Below are positions 6,084 to 13,906 of a DNA stretch of 15,123 nt, piece after piece (position 1 is the first letter of the stretch; every line of letters begins with the position of its first letter). This stretch comes from an uncultured Oscillospiraceae bacterium (lineage in GTDB: Bacteria > Bacillota > Clostridia > Oscillospirales > Oscillospiraceae): the NCBI GenBank assembly GCA_910588625.1, contig CAJUQN010000069.1:1-15123 (forward strand). The letters run 5' to 3'. Below the pieces are notes generated by a model. That model saw only the letters and a list, made by a program, of their open reading frames with translations, was not told the DNA's origin and made no database searches. The position numbers were made by a program, and so were the translations under genes.

Positions 6084-7130
6084 ATGCGAAAGACGATTTT
6101 GGTGCTGTTTGGCGGCTGTTCCTCCGAGCACAGCGTGTCCCTTCAGTCCGCCCAGGCGGTGCTGGAGCACCTGGACCGGAATAAATATCAGCCCCTCATG
6201 GTGGGCATTACCCGGGAGGGCCAGTGGCTGTGCTACCGCGGCCCGGTGCCTGCCATCGGCGGCGGGGAGTGGGAGCGGGACAGGGCAGTCCTCACCCCCT
6301 GCGCCCTGGCCCCGGACCGGGACCGGCATCAGCTCCTGCTGCTGGGGGATCGGGTGAGCCGGGTGAGCTTTGACGCAGCGTTTCCTGTCCTCCACGGCAA
6401 AAATGGCGAGGACGGGACCGTCCAGGGGCTGTTGGAGCTGGCGGGGGTGCCCGTCATCGGGTGCGGGACCCTGTCCAGCGCCCTGTGCATGGACAAGCAC
6501 CGGGCCCACCTGCTGGCCGCGCTGGCGGGGGTGGCGGTCCCCCGTGGGGAGGTCTTTGGGTCCGGGGCATCTCAGGACGAGCTGAGCGCGGCGGCGGACC
6601 GGCTGGGCTATCCCCTGTTCGTCAAGCCGGTGCGGGCGGGGTCGTCCTATGGCATCGCCAAGGTGAACGGGCCGGAGCAGTTGGCGGCCGCGGTCCAAGA
6701 GGCATTCCGCCACGACAGGGAGGTCATCCTAGAGGAGACCGTCCCCGGCTTCGAGGTGGGCTGCGCCGTGCTGGGCAACGGGGACCCGACCGTGGGATTG
6801 GTAGACGAAATAGAGCTGTCCGGCGGATTTTTTAACTTCGACGAAAAGTATACCCTGAAAACCTCCGCCATCCATTGTCCCGCCCGGATTCCACCGGAAA
6901 AGGTGGCAGAAATCCAGGAAGCGGCGAAGACAGTATACCGCGCCCTGGATTGCAGGGTGTTCGCCCGGGTGGATTTTTTCCTCGCCCCGGACGGGCGGGT
7001 GGTATTTAACGAGGTAAACACCATCCCCGGCTTTACCTCCCACAGCCGCTACCCAAATATGATGAAGGGCATCGGCTTGGACTTCTCCACCCTGCTGGAC
7101 AAGCTGGTGGAATTGGGGTTTGCGTCATGA
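6084..7130 (+). CDS. vanG: D-alanine--D-serine ligase, VanG type
   Basis: This 348-residue ATP-grasp ligase joins D-Ala to D-Ser, giving peptidoglycan precursors with low vancomycin affinity. The N-terminus has FGGCSSEHSVSLQSA; PVLHGKNGEDGTVQG, CMDKHRAHLLAALAG, KPVRAGSSYGIAKV and the metal-binding NEVNTIPGFTSHSRYPNMM (from residue 309) follow in the order of the Ddl/Van family. The omega-loop region GFFNFDEKYTLKTSAI is close to what I recall of enterococcal VanG and unlike D-Ala-D-Lac ligases. ATG 6084 has AGAGG about 10 nt upstream. Length fits the family. The stop overlaps vanXY (ATGA at 7127), so the two are translationally coupled. Transcription is probably VanR-dependent from the repeat array upstream. 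Confidence 0.93.
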   Translation: MRKTILVLFGGCSSEHSVSLQSAQAVLEHLDRNKYQPLMVGITREGQWLCYRGPVPAIGGGEWERDRAVLTPCALAPDRDRHQLLLLGDRVSRVSFDAAFPVLHGKNGEDGTVQGLLELAGVPVIGCGTLSSALCMDKHRAHLLAALAGVAVPRGEVFGSGASQDELSAAADRLGYPLFVKPVRAGSSYGIAKVNGPEQLAAAVQEAFRHDREVILEETVPGFEVGCAVLGNGDPTVGLVDEIELSGGFFNFDEKYTLKTSAIHCPARIPPEKVAEIQEAAKTVYRALDCRVFARVDFFLAPDGRVVFNEVNTIPGFTSHSRYPNMMKGIGLDFSTLLDKLVELGFAS

Positions 7131-7873
7131 GGACGGTGAAGCTACAGCGGTCCCAGACCGCCCAGGGGCCGCTGATCTTGGTGAATGCCGCCCACCCTCT
7201 GGCCGACAGTCTTGATCCCCAGCTGGCCCCGCCGGACGCCCTCCATCCAGATGTCCTGCTGGAGCGGCAAGCCGCTCAACTGCTCTCTGCCTGCGTCCAG
7301 GCCGCGGGGGGGTGGACGGACATCGTCCCCGTGTCGGGCTGGCGGAGCCTGGCGGAACAGCGTTTCATCTGGGCGGACACCTGGGATAAGGAAGGGGAGG
7401 CGTTCACCCGGAAATACGTGGCCCTGCCCCGGTGCAGTGAGCATCAAACCGGCCTTGCTATCGACTTAGGAGAGAAAGCGGAGCACATCGATTTCATCCG
7501 GCCTCATTTCCCGGAAAACGGACCTTGCGGACAGTTCCGGCGGCTGGCGGCGGATTACGGCTTTGTCCAGCGCTACCGCCGGGAGAAGGAGGCCGTTACC
7601 GGGATTGCCGAGGAACCGTGGCATTTCCGCTATGTGGGCGCGCCCCATGCCCGGCTTATGGAGGACCACGGCCTCTGCCTGGAGGAATACGGGGACTTTC
7701 TGCGGGCAGGTCCCAAAACCTGCGCCCTGCCCAACGGACGGCGGGTGACGGCCTCCTATCTGCCCTGCCCTGGCGGAGAGACGGAGCTTGAGGTCCCGGA
7801 CAACGCCTGTTTCCAGATATCCGGCCACAACGACGGCGGTTTTATCGTCACTTTGTGGGAGGCGGTGTCATGA
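7127..7873 (+). CDS. vanXY: D,D-dipeptidase/D,D-carboxypeptidase VanXY
   Basis: A 248-residue zinc peptidase of the M15 family that removes D-Ala-D-Ala dipeptide and the terminal D-Ala of normal precursors, so only D-Ser-ended precursors remain. The zinc motif SEHQTGLAIDLG places ligands at H106 and D113; EPWHFRYVG gives the catalytic Glu (E163) and third ligand H166. It has no signal peptide, as expected for cytoplasmic VanXY. Residues after about 190 form a C-terminal extension (CALPNGRRVTASYL... ending LWEAVS) beyond the M15 core, in line with the roughly 250-residue VanXY proteins. Start overlaps the vanG stop and its own stop overlaps vanT (ATGA at 7870). Confidence 0.92.
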   Translation: MRTVKLQRSQTAQGPLILVNAAHPLADSLDPQLAPPDALHPDVLLERQAAQLLSACVQAAGGWTDIVPVSGWRSLAEQRFIWADTWDKEGEAFTRKYVALPRCSEHQTGLAIDLGEKAEHIDFIRPHFPENGPCGQFRRLAADYGFVQRYRREKEAVTGIAEEPWHFRYVGAPHARLMEDHGLCLEEYGDFLRAGPKTCALPNGRRVTASYLPCPGGETELEVPDNACFQISGHNDGGFIVTLWEAVS

Positions 7874-9945
7874 GCGCCCGGTCTCAACGGCCCGCCCTGG
7901 ACCGCTTCCGGCTGGCGGCGGCAGTGCTGGTGGTGTGCATTCACACCGGGCCGCTGTCCAGCGTCAGCGGCGTGTGGGATTTCTGGCTGTGCCGGGTGCT
8001 GGCGCGGACAGCGGTGCCCTTTTTTCTTATGATCACCGGGTATTTTCTCGTCCGGAGCGAATGGAAAAGTACGGGGCGGTTTCTAAAAAAGACTGCCCTC
8101 ACCTATCTGGCGGCGGTGGCGCTCTATCTGCCCTTGAACCTGTATAACGGCGGTTATGGCCTGCTGGAGTGGATCCAGAAGATATTGGCGGAGGGGACGC
8201 TATACCATTTGTGGTATTTTCCCGCTGTTATCCTAGGCGTATTCATCGCCTGGGGGCTGTCTAAGCTGGGACAGCCCGTTGTGCTTATCATTGCGGCGCT
8301 CCTGTACCTTATCGGTCTGGGGGGCGACAGTTATTATGGGTTGATTTCCAGCCTTCCCGGCCCGGCGGCGTTTTATCAAGCGGTGTTCGCCGTGTTCGGC
8401 TATACCCGGAACGGGGTGTTTCTGGCCCCGCTGTTTCTCCTGCTGGGGGGCTTGGGACGGTGGTGGAGTAAATCCGCTTCCCTTGCGGGGTTTGGAGCCT
8501 CCATAGCCCTCATGACCGCCGAGGGGTTTCTCCTGCGCTCACTGGGCTGGCAGAGGCACGACAGTATGTACTTGGCTTTGCCCTTGTGCATGTTGTTTCT
8601 GTTCTCCCTCCTGCTGGGGCAAAACGCCGGAGAGGACAAACGCGCCCGGCGGGTGTCCCTGCTCATCTACCTGCTCCACCCCTGGTCCATCGTGCTGGTG
8701 CGGGGCGGCGCCAAGGTGGTCAGACTGGAGGCCCTGCTGGTGGAAAACAGCGTAGTCCACTTTTTCGCCGTCCTGGCTCTCACTTTGGGGATGGCCCTGG
8801 TGCTGGACGCGGTGCGGCCCATCCGCCCCTCTCCCACGTCCCGGGCCTGGAAGGAAATCGACCTGGACGCGCTCCGGCACAACGCCGAGACGCTCCAGTC
8901 CCGCCTGTCCCCCGGCTGTGAGCTGATGGCGGTGGTGAAGGCGGACGGCTACGGCCATGGGGCGGCGGCAGTGGCCCGCTCCCTGCAAAAAAGCGGGGTG
9001 AACGCCTTCGCTGTGGCAACCATGTCCGAGGGTATTTCTCTGCGGAAAGCGGGGGTGCGGGGAACGATCCTGGTCCTGGGCTATACCCCGGCGGAGGGCA
9101 TTCCCCTTCTGCGCCGCTGGCGACTGGTCCAGACAGTGGCGGACGAGGCCCACGGCAGGGCACTTGACGCCGCGGGCAGGCTCCTCCGGGTCCACATTGC
9201 TGTCGATACCGGGATGCACCGCCTGGGGGCCCCGGCGGAGGATATTGATGCGCTATCCCGGCTTTGGGCGTTGAAAAATCTGAAAATCGAGGGGATGTTT
9301 TCCCATCTCTGCGTCTCTGACCGCCTGGACCGGGAGGCGCTGGACTACACCCACGCCCAGCTTGACCGCTTTTATGGTACGGCGGACACTCTGCGCAAAC
9401 GGGGCCTCGCCCCCGGTAAGCTCCACATTCAGGCCAGCTACGGCATTTTGAATCTGCCCGCCCAGCCCTGCGCCTATGCAAGAGCCGGCATCGCCCTCTA
9501 CGGCGTAGGAAGCGAGAGCGCGGCGGTGGCCTTGGAGGCGGGGTTGCGGCCTGTGCTGTCCCTGCGGGCGAACGTGGCCTGTGTGCGGGAGTTATCCCCC
9601 GGCGAGGGTGCGGGCTATGGTCTGACCTTCCGGGCGAACCGCCACACCCGGCTGGCCGTGCTGTCCATTGGCTACGCCGACGGACTGCCCAGGGAACTGG
9701 CCCAGAACGGCGGGCGGGTCCTGCTTCACGGGCAGTCCTGCCCCATGGTGGGGCGGATGTGCATGGATCAGCTTTTCGTCGACGTGACGGACGTTTCCAG
9801 CGTCCGCCCCAGCGACACCGCCACTCTGATCGGGCGGAACGGAGAGCTGACCATCCGGGCGGAGGAGGTGTCCCGGCGGTGCGGAACCATCACCAACGAG
9901 CTGCTGTCCCGGCTGGGCCCGCGGCTGGGGCAGGCGGCGCGGTAG
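7870..9945 (+). CDS. vanT: Membrane serine racemase VanT
   Basis: A 691-residue two-domain protein that makes D-Ser for VanG. Residues 1 to about 310 are a multi-pass membrane domain of the acyltransferase-3 type (LDRFRLAAAVLVVCIHTGP, PFFLMITGYFLVR), thought to bring in L-Ser. From about 320 it is an alanine-racemase fold: the PLP lysine K357 lies in MAVVKADGYGHG, the catalytic Tyr Y583 in GEGAGYGLTF, and GRMCMDQLFVDVTD follows. Near the end, GTITNELLSRLG has Asn (N676) where alanine racemases have Tyr in GTINYE; this Asn is a known mark of VanT serine racemases. ATG 7870 is chosen by its overlap with the vanXY stop; a longer in-frame start at 7855 lies within vanXY. Confidence 0.93.
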   Translation: MSARSQRPALDRFRLAAAVLVVCIHTGPLSSVSGVWDFWLCRVLARTAVPFFLMITGYFLVRSEWKSTGRFLKKTALTYLAAVALYLPLNLYNGGYGLLEWIQKILAEGTLYHLWYFPAVILGVFIAWGLSKLGQPVVLIIAALLYLIGLGGDSYYGLISSLPGPAAFYQAVFAVFGYTRNGVFLAPLFLLLGGLGRWWSKSASLAGFGASIALMTAEGFLLRSLGWQRHDSMYLALPLCMLFLFSLLLGQNAGEDKRARRVSLLIYLLHPWSIVLVRGGAKVVRLEALLVENSVVHFFAVLALTLGMALVLDAVRPIRPSPTSRAWKEIDLDALRHNAETLQSRLSPGCELMAVVKADGYGHGAAAVARSLQKSGVNAFAVATMSEGISLRKAGVRGTILVLGYTPAEGIPLLRRWRLVQTVADEAHGRALDAAGRLLRVHIAVDTGMHRLGAPAEDIDALSRLWALKNLKIEGMFSHLCVSDRLDREALDYTHAQLDRFYGTADTLRKRGLAPGKLHIQASYGILNLPAQPCAYARAGIALYGVGSESAAVALEAGLRPVLSLRANVACVRELSPGEGAGYGLTFRANRHTRLAVLSIGYADGLPRELAQNGGRVLLHGQSCPMVGRMCMDQLFVDVTDVSSVRPSDTATLIGRNGELTIRAEEVSRRCGTITNELLSRLGPRLGQAAR

Positions 9946-9965
9946 GTGGATTTTTCTCCCGGATG

Positions 9966-9974
9966 TGGTATACT
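9966..9974 (+). promoter_or_regulatory. Extended -10 promoter element before vanR
   Basis: TG-G-TATACT (9966-9974) is a good extended -10 about 60 nt before the vanR start. The -35 region is poor. It sits in the 88-nt gap between vanT and vanR, so vanR/vanS may be transcribed apart from vanG/vanXY/vanT. GGTGGAT (9945-9951) and ATCCACC (10010-10016) form an inverted repeat around it; whether that matters is unclear. No copies of the 11-bp repeats upstream of vanG are seen here. Confidence 0.55.
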
Positions 9975-10033
9975 GATGTTGCCGTTTCGATGCCGGTTTG
10001 AGGTAGCATATCCACCACCGGGAGGTGTCCATC

Positions 10034-10693
10034 GTGATAGAAGTTTTAATCGTGGAAGATGAAGCGCCTATCTCCAATCTCATCTGTCTGGCCCTGACCA
10101 AGGAGGGCTATCGTTGCACCTGCGCCTATGACGGCGCCCAGGCGGCGGACCTGCTGGAGCAAAACCAATTCGACCTCATTCTGCTGGACGTGATGCTCCC
10201 CCAGGTGGATGGCTTCGAGCTGATGGAGTATATCCGCCCGCTGGAGATACCGGTCATTTTTCTGACCGCTAAGGGGACAGTTCAGGACCGGGTGAAGGGC
10301 CTGCGGCTGGGGGCGGAGGATTATATTGTCAAGCCTTTCGAGATCGTAGAGCTGCTGGCCCGCATCGACGTGGTGCTGAGGCGCTACAAGAAATGTGACA
10401 TGGTGCTGAATGTGGGCGGGCTGACCATCGACACCGGTTCCATGCAGGTGTGGCGGGACGGGGTGGAAATATCCCTCACCAGGACGGAGTATGAGCTGCT
10501 TCTTCTCTTTGCCCGCAATCCCCGCCGGGCCATGTACCGGGAGACCATCTATGAGCGGGTGTGGGGCGAAGAATACCCATTCGGAAGCAAGGCGGTGGAC
10601 CTCCACGTCCAGCGTCTGCGGAAAAAGGTGGGTTGGGAGCGTATGCTCCAGGCCGTCAACAAGGTGGGCTACCGGCTGGAGGTAGAGCGTTGA
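10034..10693 (+). CDS. vanR: OmpR-family response regulator VanR
   Basis: A 219-residue response regulator. The receiver domain (1-115) starts IEVLIVEDEAPISNLI with the acidic pocket, carries the phospho-acceptor D52 in LILLDVMLP, and has LTAKG and IVKPF for the conserved Thr and Lys. The C-terminal winged helix (about 128-219; LTRTEYELLLLFARNP, YERVWGEEYPFGSKAVDLHV, VGYRLEV) is of the OmpR/PhoB type. GTG 10034 is chosen because GGGAGG (10020-10025) lies 8 nt before it; a GTG at 10025 overlaps that site. CACC-GGGA-GGTG (10016-10027) could fold over the ribosome binding site. The stop overlaps the vanS start. Its target is probably the repeat array upstream of vanG. Confidence 0.92.
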   Translation: MIEVLIVEDEAPISNLICLALTKEGYRCTCAYDGAQAADLLEQNQFDLILLDVMLPQVDGFELMEYIRPLEIPVIFLTAKGTVQDRVKGLRLGAEDYIVKPFEIVELLARIDVVLRRYKKCDMVLNVGGLTIDTGSMQVWRDGVEISLTRTEYELLLLFARNPRRAMYRETIYERVWGEEYPFGSKAVDLHVQRLRKKVGWERMLQAVNKVGYRLEVER

Positions 10694-12093
10694 GGTTTCA
10701 CTGGAAAATGACCCTTTGTATGTTGGCCCTGATGTCAGTGCTGTTCGGGGCGGGAGGCAGCCTGCTCATCTCCGCCTCCTTCCGGGACTCGCTGGAGCGG
10801 GAGAAGTCCGCCGCCTTCGCCAGCTACCGTATGGCCTGGGGTACGCTGAACATCGTCAACAGCCTGGACCCCTACCTGGACCGGGAGGCCATCGCCCAAA
10901 CCATGGAGCAGCTCTACCGTCAGGACAGCACCGCCTGGAGGCTGTTCCTGCTGTCCAGTGAGGAGGAGACTATCTATCAGGCTGACCTGCCCCCTCTTTC
11001 CCTGTCCTGGGGTGAAGGCAAGCCGGAGCCGGGTCGCTGTCTCACCTGGGTGACGGACAACGGGGCGGGTGGGCGCTATCTGTTTTTCTCCGGTGCGGTG
11101 CAGACCAACTGGGATGTGCTCTACCTGACTACCGCACGGGACGTTTCCGCCCTATATGACGCCCGGGAGGCCCAGCAAAGGACCTATCTTCAGGTGTTCG
11201 GGGTCATGTGCCTGCTGTGCGGGGCGCTGTCCTACACGGTGTCGAGAGTGCTCACCGCCCCGCTGGGGGATCTGTCCAGGGCCACCCGTGACATTGCCAC
11301 AGGGAAGCTGTCCAGCCGGGTACGGGTGCGGTCCAGCGATGAGGTGGGCATGGTGTCCCGGGATTTCAACGCCATGGCCGACCAAATGGAACGGTATATC
11401 GAGGAGCTGCGCCAGTCGGTGGAGCGCCAGGAGCGGTTCATGGGCAGCTTCGCCCATGAGATGAAAACCCCCATGACCTCCCTGATCGGCTACACCGAGC
11501 TGATCCGCAGCGGCACCCTCACCCAGGAGGAGCAGGTTGAAGCGGCGGGCTGGCTGTATTCCGAGGGCAGACGGCTGGAGAGCTTGTCCCGAAAGCTGCT
11601 GAACCTGCTGGTTTTGAAGCAGGAGAACGTCGCTTTTGCGAATGTATCACCGGGATCCCTGGTGGAGGAGCTGGCGGAACGGTTGGGGCCCGTCTACGCC
11701 GCCAAGCACATCATCATTTTCTGCGATTGTGAACGGGGGAACTGCCTGTTGGAACCGGATTTGGTGTGGTCCCTGCTGATGAACCTGACGGACAACGCCC
11801 AGAAAGCCATGGAATCCGGCGGGGAACTGGCGTTCCGGGTGGAACTGCTGGAGGATGGGTGTCAAATCCAGGTGTCGGATACCGGCCGGGGCATCCCGCC
11901 CGAGGCGCTGGACCACCTGACCGACGCCTTCTACCGGGTGGATAAGGCCCGCTCCCGCGCCCAAGGGGGCTTTGGGCTGGGCCTGTCCCTGTGCCGGGAA
12001 ATCGTGGAGATCCACCACGGATTGATCCGTTTTGAAAACCGGGAGGCAGGGGGCGCCCGCGTCACCGTGGAGCTGAGAGGAGGGCGGAGATGA
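10690..12093 (+). CDS. vanS: Membrane sensor histidine kinase VanS
   Basis: A 467-residue sensor kinase, partner of VanR. Membrane segments lie near residues 6-26 and 165-186, with an extracytoplasmic loop of about 135 residues between them. HAMP follows (LTAPLGDLSRATRDIATGKL...SSDEVGMVSRDFNAM), then the phospho-acceptor H256 in SFAHEMKTPMTSLIGY, the N box with N365 and N369 (LLMNLTDNAQKAM), DTGRGIPPEAL and GFGLGLSL. The start is set at TTG 10690, which overlaps the vanR stop (TTGA) and has GGAGGT 7 nt upstream; ATG 10708 is an alternative with poorer spacing but would cut into the first membrane segment only slightly. The loop is long for a van sensor and may bind glycopeptide or a cell-wall ligand, an inference. 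Confidence 0.9.
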   Translation: MRFHWKMTLCMLALMSVLFGAGGSLLISASFRDSLEREKSAAFASYRMAWGTLNIVNSLDPYLDREAIAQTMEQLYRQDSTAWRLFLLSSEEETIYQADLPPLSLSWGEGKPEPGRCLTWVTDNGAGGRYLFFSGAVQTNWDVLYLTTARDVSALYDAREAQQRTYLQVFGVMCLLCGALSYTVSRVLTAPLGDLSRATRDIATGKLSSRVRVRSSDEVGMVSRDFNAMADQMERYIEELRQSVERQERFMGSFAHEMKTPMTSLIGYTELIRSGTLTQEEQVEAAGWLYSEGRRLESLSRKLLNLLVLKQENVAFANVSPGSLVEELAERLGPVYAAKHIIIFCDCERGNCLLEPDLVWSLLMNLTDNAQKAMESGGELAFRVELLEDGCQIQVSDTGRGIPPEALDHLTDAFYRVDKARSRAQGGFGLGLSLCREIVEIHHGLIRFENREAGGARVTVELRGGRR

Positions 12094-12845
12094 AGGTTTT
12101 GAGGCGTTTGCTTCTGCCCCTATGCACGCTGTGCCTGGTGGTTCTGGGGGCGGCCATGCCCTGGCTGTCCGCCCGAATGGAGGACCAGCGGGCGGACGGC
12201 TTCCGAGAGGAATTCGATTTGAACGTGCTGAGCCTGACCCTGCGGGAGGAATCCGGGGCGGCGGACGCTTTGCGCCTGCTGAGCGGACCCTGCGGCACCT
12301 TTTCCTGGGAAGGGGAAACCGTACTTGACCTGGAGGGCGTCCGGAAAGCGGCCTTTGACATCTCCACACAGTTGGTCGAGGACGGGCTGATGGACGGGAA
12401 ATACGCGCTGTCATCCTCGTTCGCCGGCGAGGCGCCACAGCCCCTGCTGGTGCTGTCGGAGGACGGCTCCCGGTCGGCTATCGTCTGGTATTATATCTGG
12501 GGCGAGGATGGCTCCCAATATTTTGTCATAGACGACGCCACGGGCAAGCTGGTGGGAGGCCTTTTCCGGCGGTCGGGCAAGCTGAAGGTCCCCTACGTCA
12601 ATAAACAGGTCGCCGACTGGGTTCAATTCTGCGAGGCCTATTATGGCGCGGCCCCCACGGATTTCGGGTGGGTCGGAGGCCATCCGCTCACAGACGGCGA
12701 GCTCATCGGGGGCAGTACCTTTGTGCTGACCCTCCAGCCGCCGCACAGCGAGCTTTTTGAGGTCCGCATCGTGTTCTATGAGCTGACTTTCGAATTTAAT
12801 TCGCCAATGACCTTCACCGATGCCGGATCGATGCTGGACGGATGA
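12090..12845 (+). CDS. Exported protein of unknown function coupled to vanS
   Basis: A 251-residue protein that I do not recognise. Residues 4-26 (RRLLLPLCTLCLVVLGAAM) form a signal peptide or membrane anchor, so the rest is probably outside the membrane. The Cys residues there do not form a clear lipobox. Residues 130-160 (RSAIVWYYIWGED, YFVIDDATGKLVGG) have the strand pattern and closing D-x-x-T-G-K of PepSY-like domains, a weak likeness. ATG 12090 overlaps the vanS stop (ATGA) and AGAGGAGG is just upstream, so production is tied to VanS. Its place right behind a sensor kinase suggests an accessory that tunes signal sensing; this is context only. It is followed by a strong terminator. Confidence 0.8.
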   Translation: MKVLRRLLLPLCTLCLVVLGAAMPWLSARMEDQRADGFREEFDLNVLSLTLREESGAADALRLLSGPCGTFSWEGETVLDLEGVRKAAFDISTQLVEDGLMDGKYALSSSFAGEAPQPLLVLSEDGSRSAIVWYYIWGEDGSQYFVIDDATGKLVGGLFRRSGKLKVPYVNKQVADWVQFCEAYYGAAPTDFGWVGGHPLTDGELIGGSTFVLTLQPPHSELFEVRIVFYELTFEFNSPMTFTDAGSMLDG

Positions 12846-12854
12846 CGGGCCGAT

Positions 12855-12901
12855 AAAACACCGTCCTATGATGGGGATATCCCAACATAGGACGGTGTTT
12901 T
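12855..12901 (+). terminator. Long hairpin terminator between the vanS operon and vanY
   Basis: A perfect 16-bp stem (12855-12870 with 12886-12901, AAAACACCGTCCTATG/CATAGGACGGTGTTTT) encloses a loop that itself contains the palindrome GGGATATCCC. A-run on the left and T-run on the right make it a typical two-way intrinsic terminator. It ends only 3 nt before the ATG at 12905. Confidence 0.85.
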
Positions 12902-12904
12902 GTC

Positions 12905-13684
12905 ATGTACCAAAGAGAACAGGCCATGTCCGCCCGGCGGCGGAGGAAACGCTCTCCTTTGCCACTGGCAGCTGCGGCGCTGATTTTCCTGACCGCAGCA
13001 TTTCTGGCTCTGGGGAGCGCGTCCCGGCCGGAGGAGCCCAAGGCTCCGGAGGGGCCGTCTGCGGCTGTGCCTTCCGCCTTACCCTCCCCTGAGCCGTCCC
13101 CGGAGCCCTCCCGGACGCTGGACCGGAGCGACTGGAAGCTGGTCCTGGTCAACCGTTGGAACCCGTTGCCGAACAACTGGCACGTCTACCTGCTCCAGCT
13201 GTCCAACGGGCTGTATGTGGACGAGCGGTGCTATCCCGACCTACAGGAAATGATGGACGACTGCCGGGCGGCGGGGCTGTCCCCTAAGATCTGTTCTGCC
13301 TACCGCACGCAGGAGACCCAGGAGGCGCTTTACCAGAACGAGCTCAGCGCCCAGCTGGCCCTGGGGCTGTCTCCAGAACGGGCCCGGGAGGAGGCGGGAA
13401 AGGCGGTGGCCCTCCCCGGTACCAGCGAGCACCAGCTGGGACTGGCGCTGGACATTGTGGACATAAACAACCAGCACCTGGACCGCTCCCAGGAGGACAC
13501 CCCGGTCCAGCGCTGGCTTATGGCCCACAGCTGGGAATACGGATTCATCCTCCGCTATCCCAATGATAAGAGCGGTGTCACCGGCATCATTTACGAGCCC
13601 TGGCATTACCGCTACGTGGGCAGGGAGGCGGCACGGGAAATCTACGAAAGCGGCCTGTGCCTGGAGGAATATTTGGGCTCATAA
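12905..13684 (+). CDS. vanY: D-alanyl-D-alanine carboxypeptidase VanY
   Basis: A 259-residue M15B zinc carboxypeptidase that trims the terminal D-Ala from pentapeptide precursors outside the membrane. A basic start (SARRRRKRS) and hydrophobic segment (about residues 20-40) anchor it; a Pro/Ser/Glu-rich linker (about 42-72) follows. The catalytic domain has ICSAYRTQETQEALY, the zinc motif GTSEHQLGLALDIVD (H176, D183), and EPWHYRYVG (E231, H234). The end YESGLCLEEYLGS is typical. The start is uncertain: ATG 12905 lies directly behind the terminator hairpin, while in-frame ATG 12926 (MSARRRRK) would give 252 residues; neither has a good ribosome binding site. I see no clear promoter of its own. 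Confidence 0.9.
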   Translation: MYQREQAMSARRRRKRSPLPLAAAALIFLTAAFLALGSASRPEEPKAPEGPSAAVPSALPSPEPSPEPSRTLDRSDWKLVLVNRWNPLPNNWHVYLLQLSNGLYVDERCYPDLQEMMDDCRAAGLSPKICSAYRTQETQEALYQNELSAQLALGLSPERAREEAGKAVALPGTSEHQLGLALDIVDINNQHLDRSQEDTPVQRWLMAHSWEYGFILRYPNDKSGVTGIIYEPWHYRYVGREAAREIYESGLCLEEYLGS

Positions 13685-13689
13685 AGTAA

Positions 13690-13801
13690 AACCGCCCGCC
13701 GGCGCCTTGGCGCCGGCGGGTACAGGGGCTGGGACGCTTTCCTCTAATTCGGGCTCTCCCCAACTGCCATTTACCGCCCCAACCAGCACAGGAATGCCGG
13801 A
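13690..13801 (-). ncRNA. Possible small RNA on the minus strand
   Basis: On the minus strand TTGACA (13837-13832) is followed after 17 nt by ATATGT (13814-13809), or after 18 nt by TATGTT, a plausible promoter. A transcript beginning near 13801 would end at the GC hairpin and T-rich tail near 13690, about 112 nt long. The longest ATG frame in it is only a few codons. It would be a small RNA pointing away from the second BlaI/sensor pair and ending at the tail of vanY. I recognise no known RNA family; evidence is only the promoter and terminator pair. Confidence 0.25.
13695..13720. terminator. GC-rich hairpin after vanY
   Basis: CCCGCCGGCGCC and GGCGCCGGCGGG (13695-13706, 13709-13720) form a perfect 12-bp stem with a TT loop. 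On the + strand no T-run follows (TACAGGGG), but on the - strand the stem is followed by CGGTTTTACTTTAT. It may end vanY transcripts weakly, and would work better for minus-strand transcripts coming from the right. Confidence 0.6.
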
Positions 13802-13877
13802 CTCGGCAACATATCTGGATGATCTCACCTTTGTCAAGAAAAAAACTACAGTCTCAAAAAATTTCCTTGAAAAGTGG

Positions 13878-13906
13878 TTGACAAATGTAGTCCCGCGTGC
13901 TATGGT
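13878..13906 (+). promoter_or_regulatory. Promoter of the second BlaI/BlaR1-like pair
   Basis: TTGACA (13878-13883) and TATGGT (13901-13906) are 17 nt apart, the same layout as the promoter at 1757-1785. The expected transcription start, near 13913, lies in a palindrome. Confidence 0.75.

Larger units (their letters stand above)
13685..13877. other. Gap between vanY and the second repressor operon
   Basis: No gene is supported on the + strand. The left part holds the GC hairpin (13695-13720); the rest is a possible minus-strand transcription unit. A minus-strand frame here reads YVAESGIPVLVGAVNGSW and EPELEESVPAPVP, which looks somewhat protein-like but has no start of its own within the gap and runs through the hairpin, so I do not call it a gene. 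Base composition becomes AT-rich from 13830 to the promoter. Confidence 0.5.

Noticed and set aside
8539..9481. Long minus-strand open frames inside vanT
   Set aside because: Shadows of the racemase coding frame caused by high third-position GC; compositions are skewed to Pro/Gly/Arg and lack start signals.
13735..13760. A GAGGAAAG sequence on the minus strand recalling the RNase P RNA core
   Set aside because: None of the other conserved RNase P segments are nearby, and the candidate unit is far too short.
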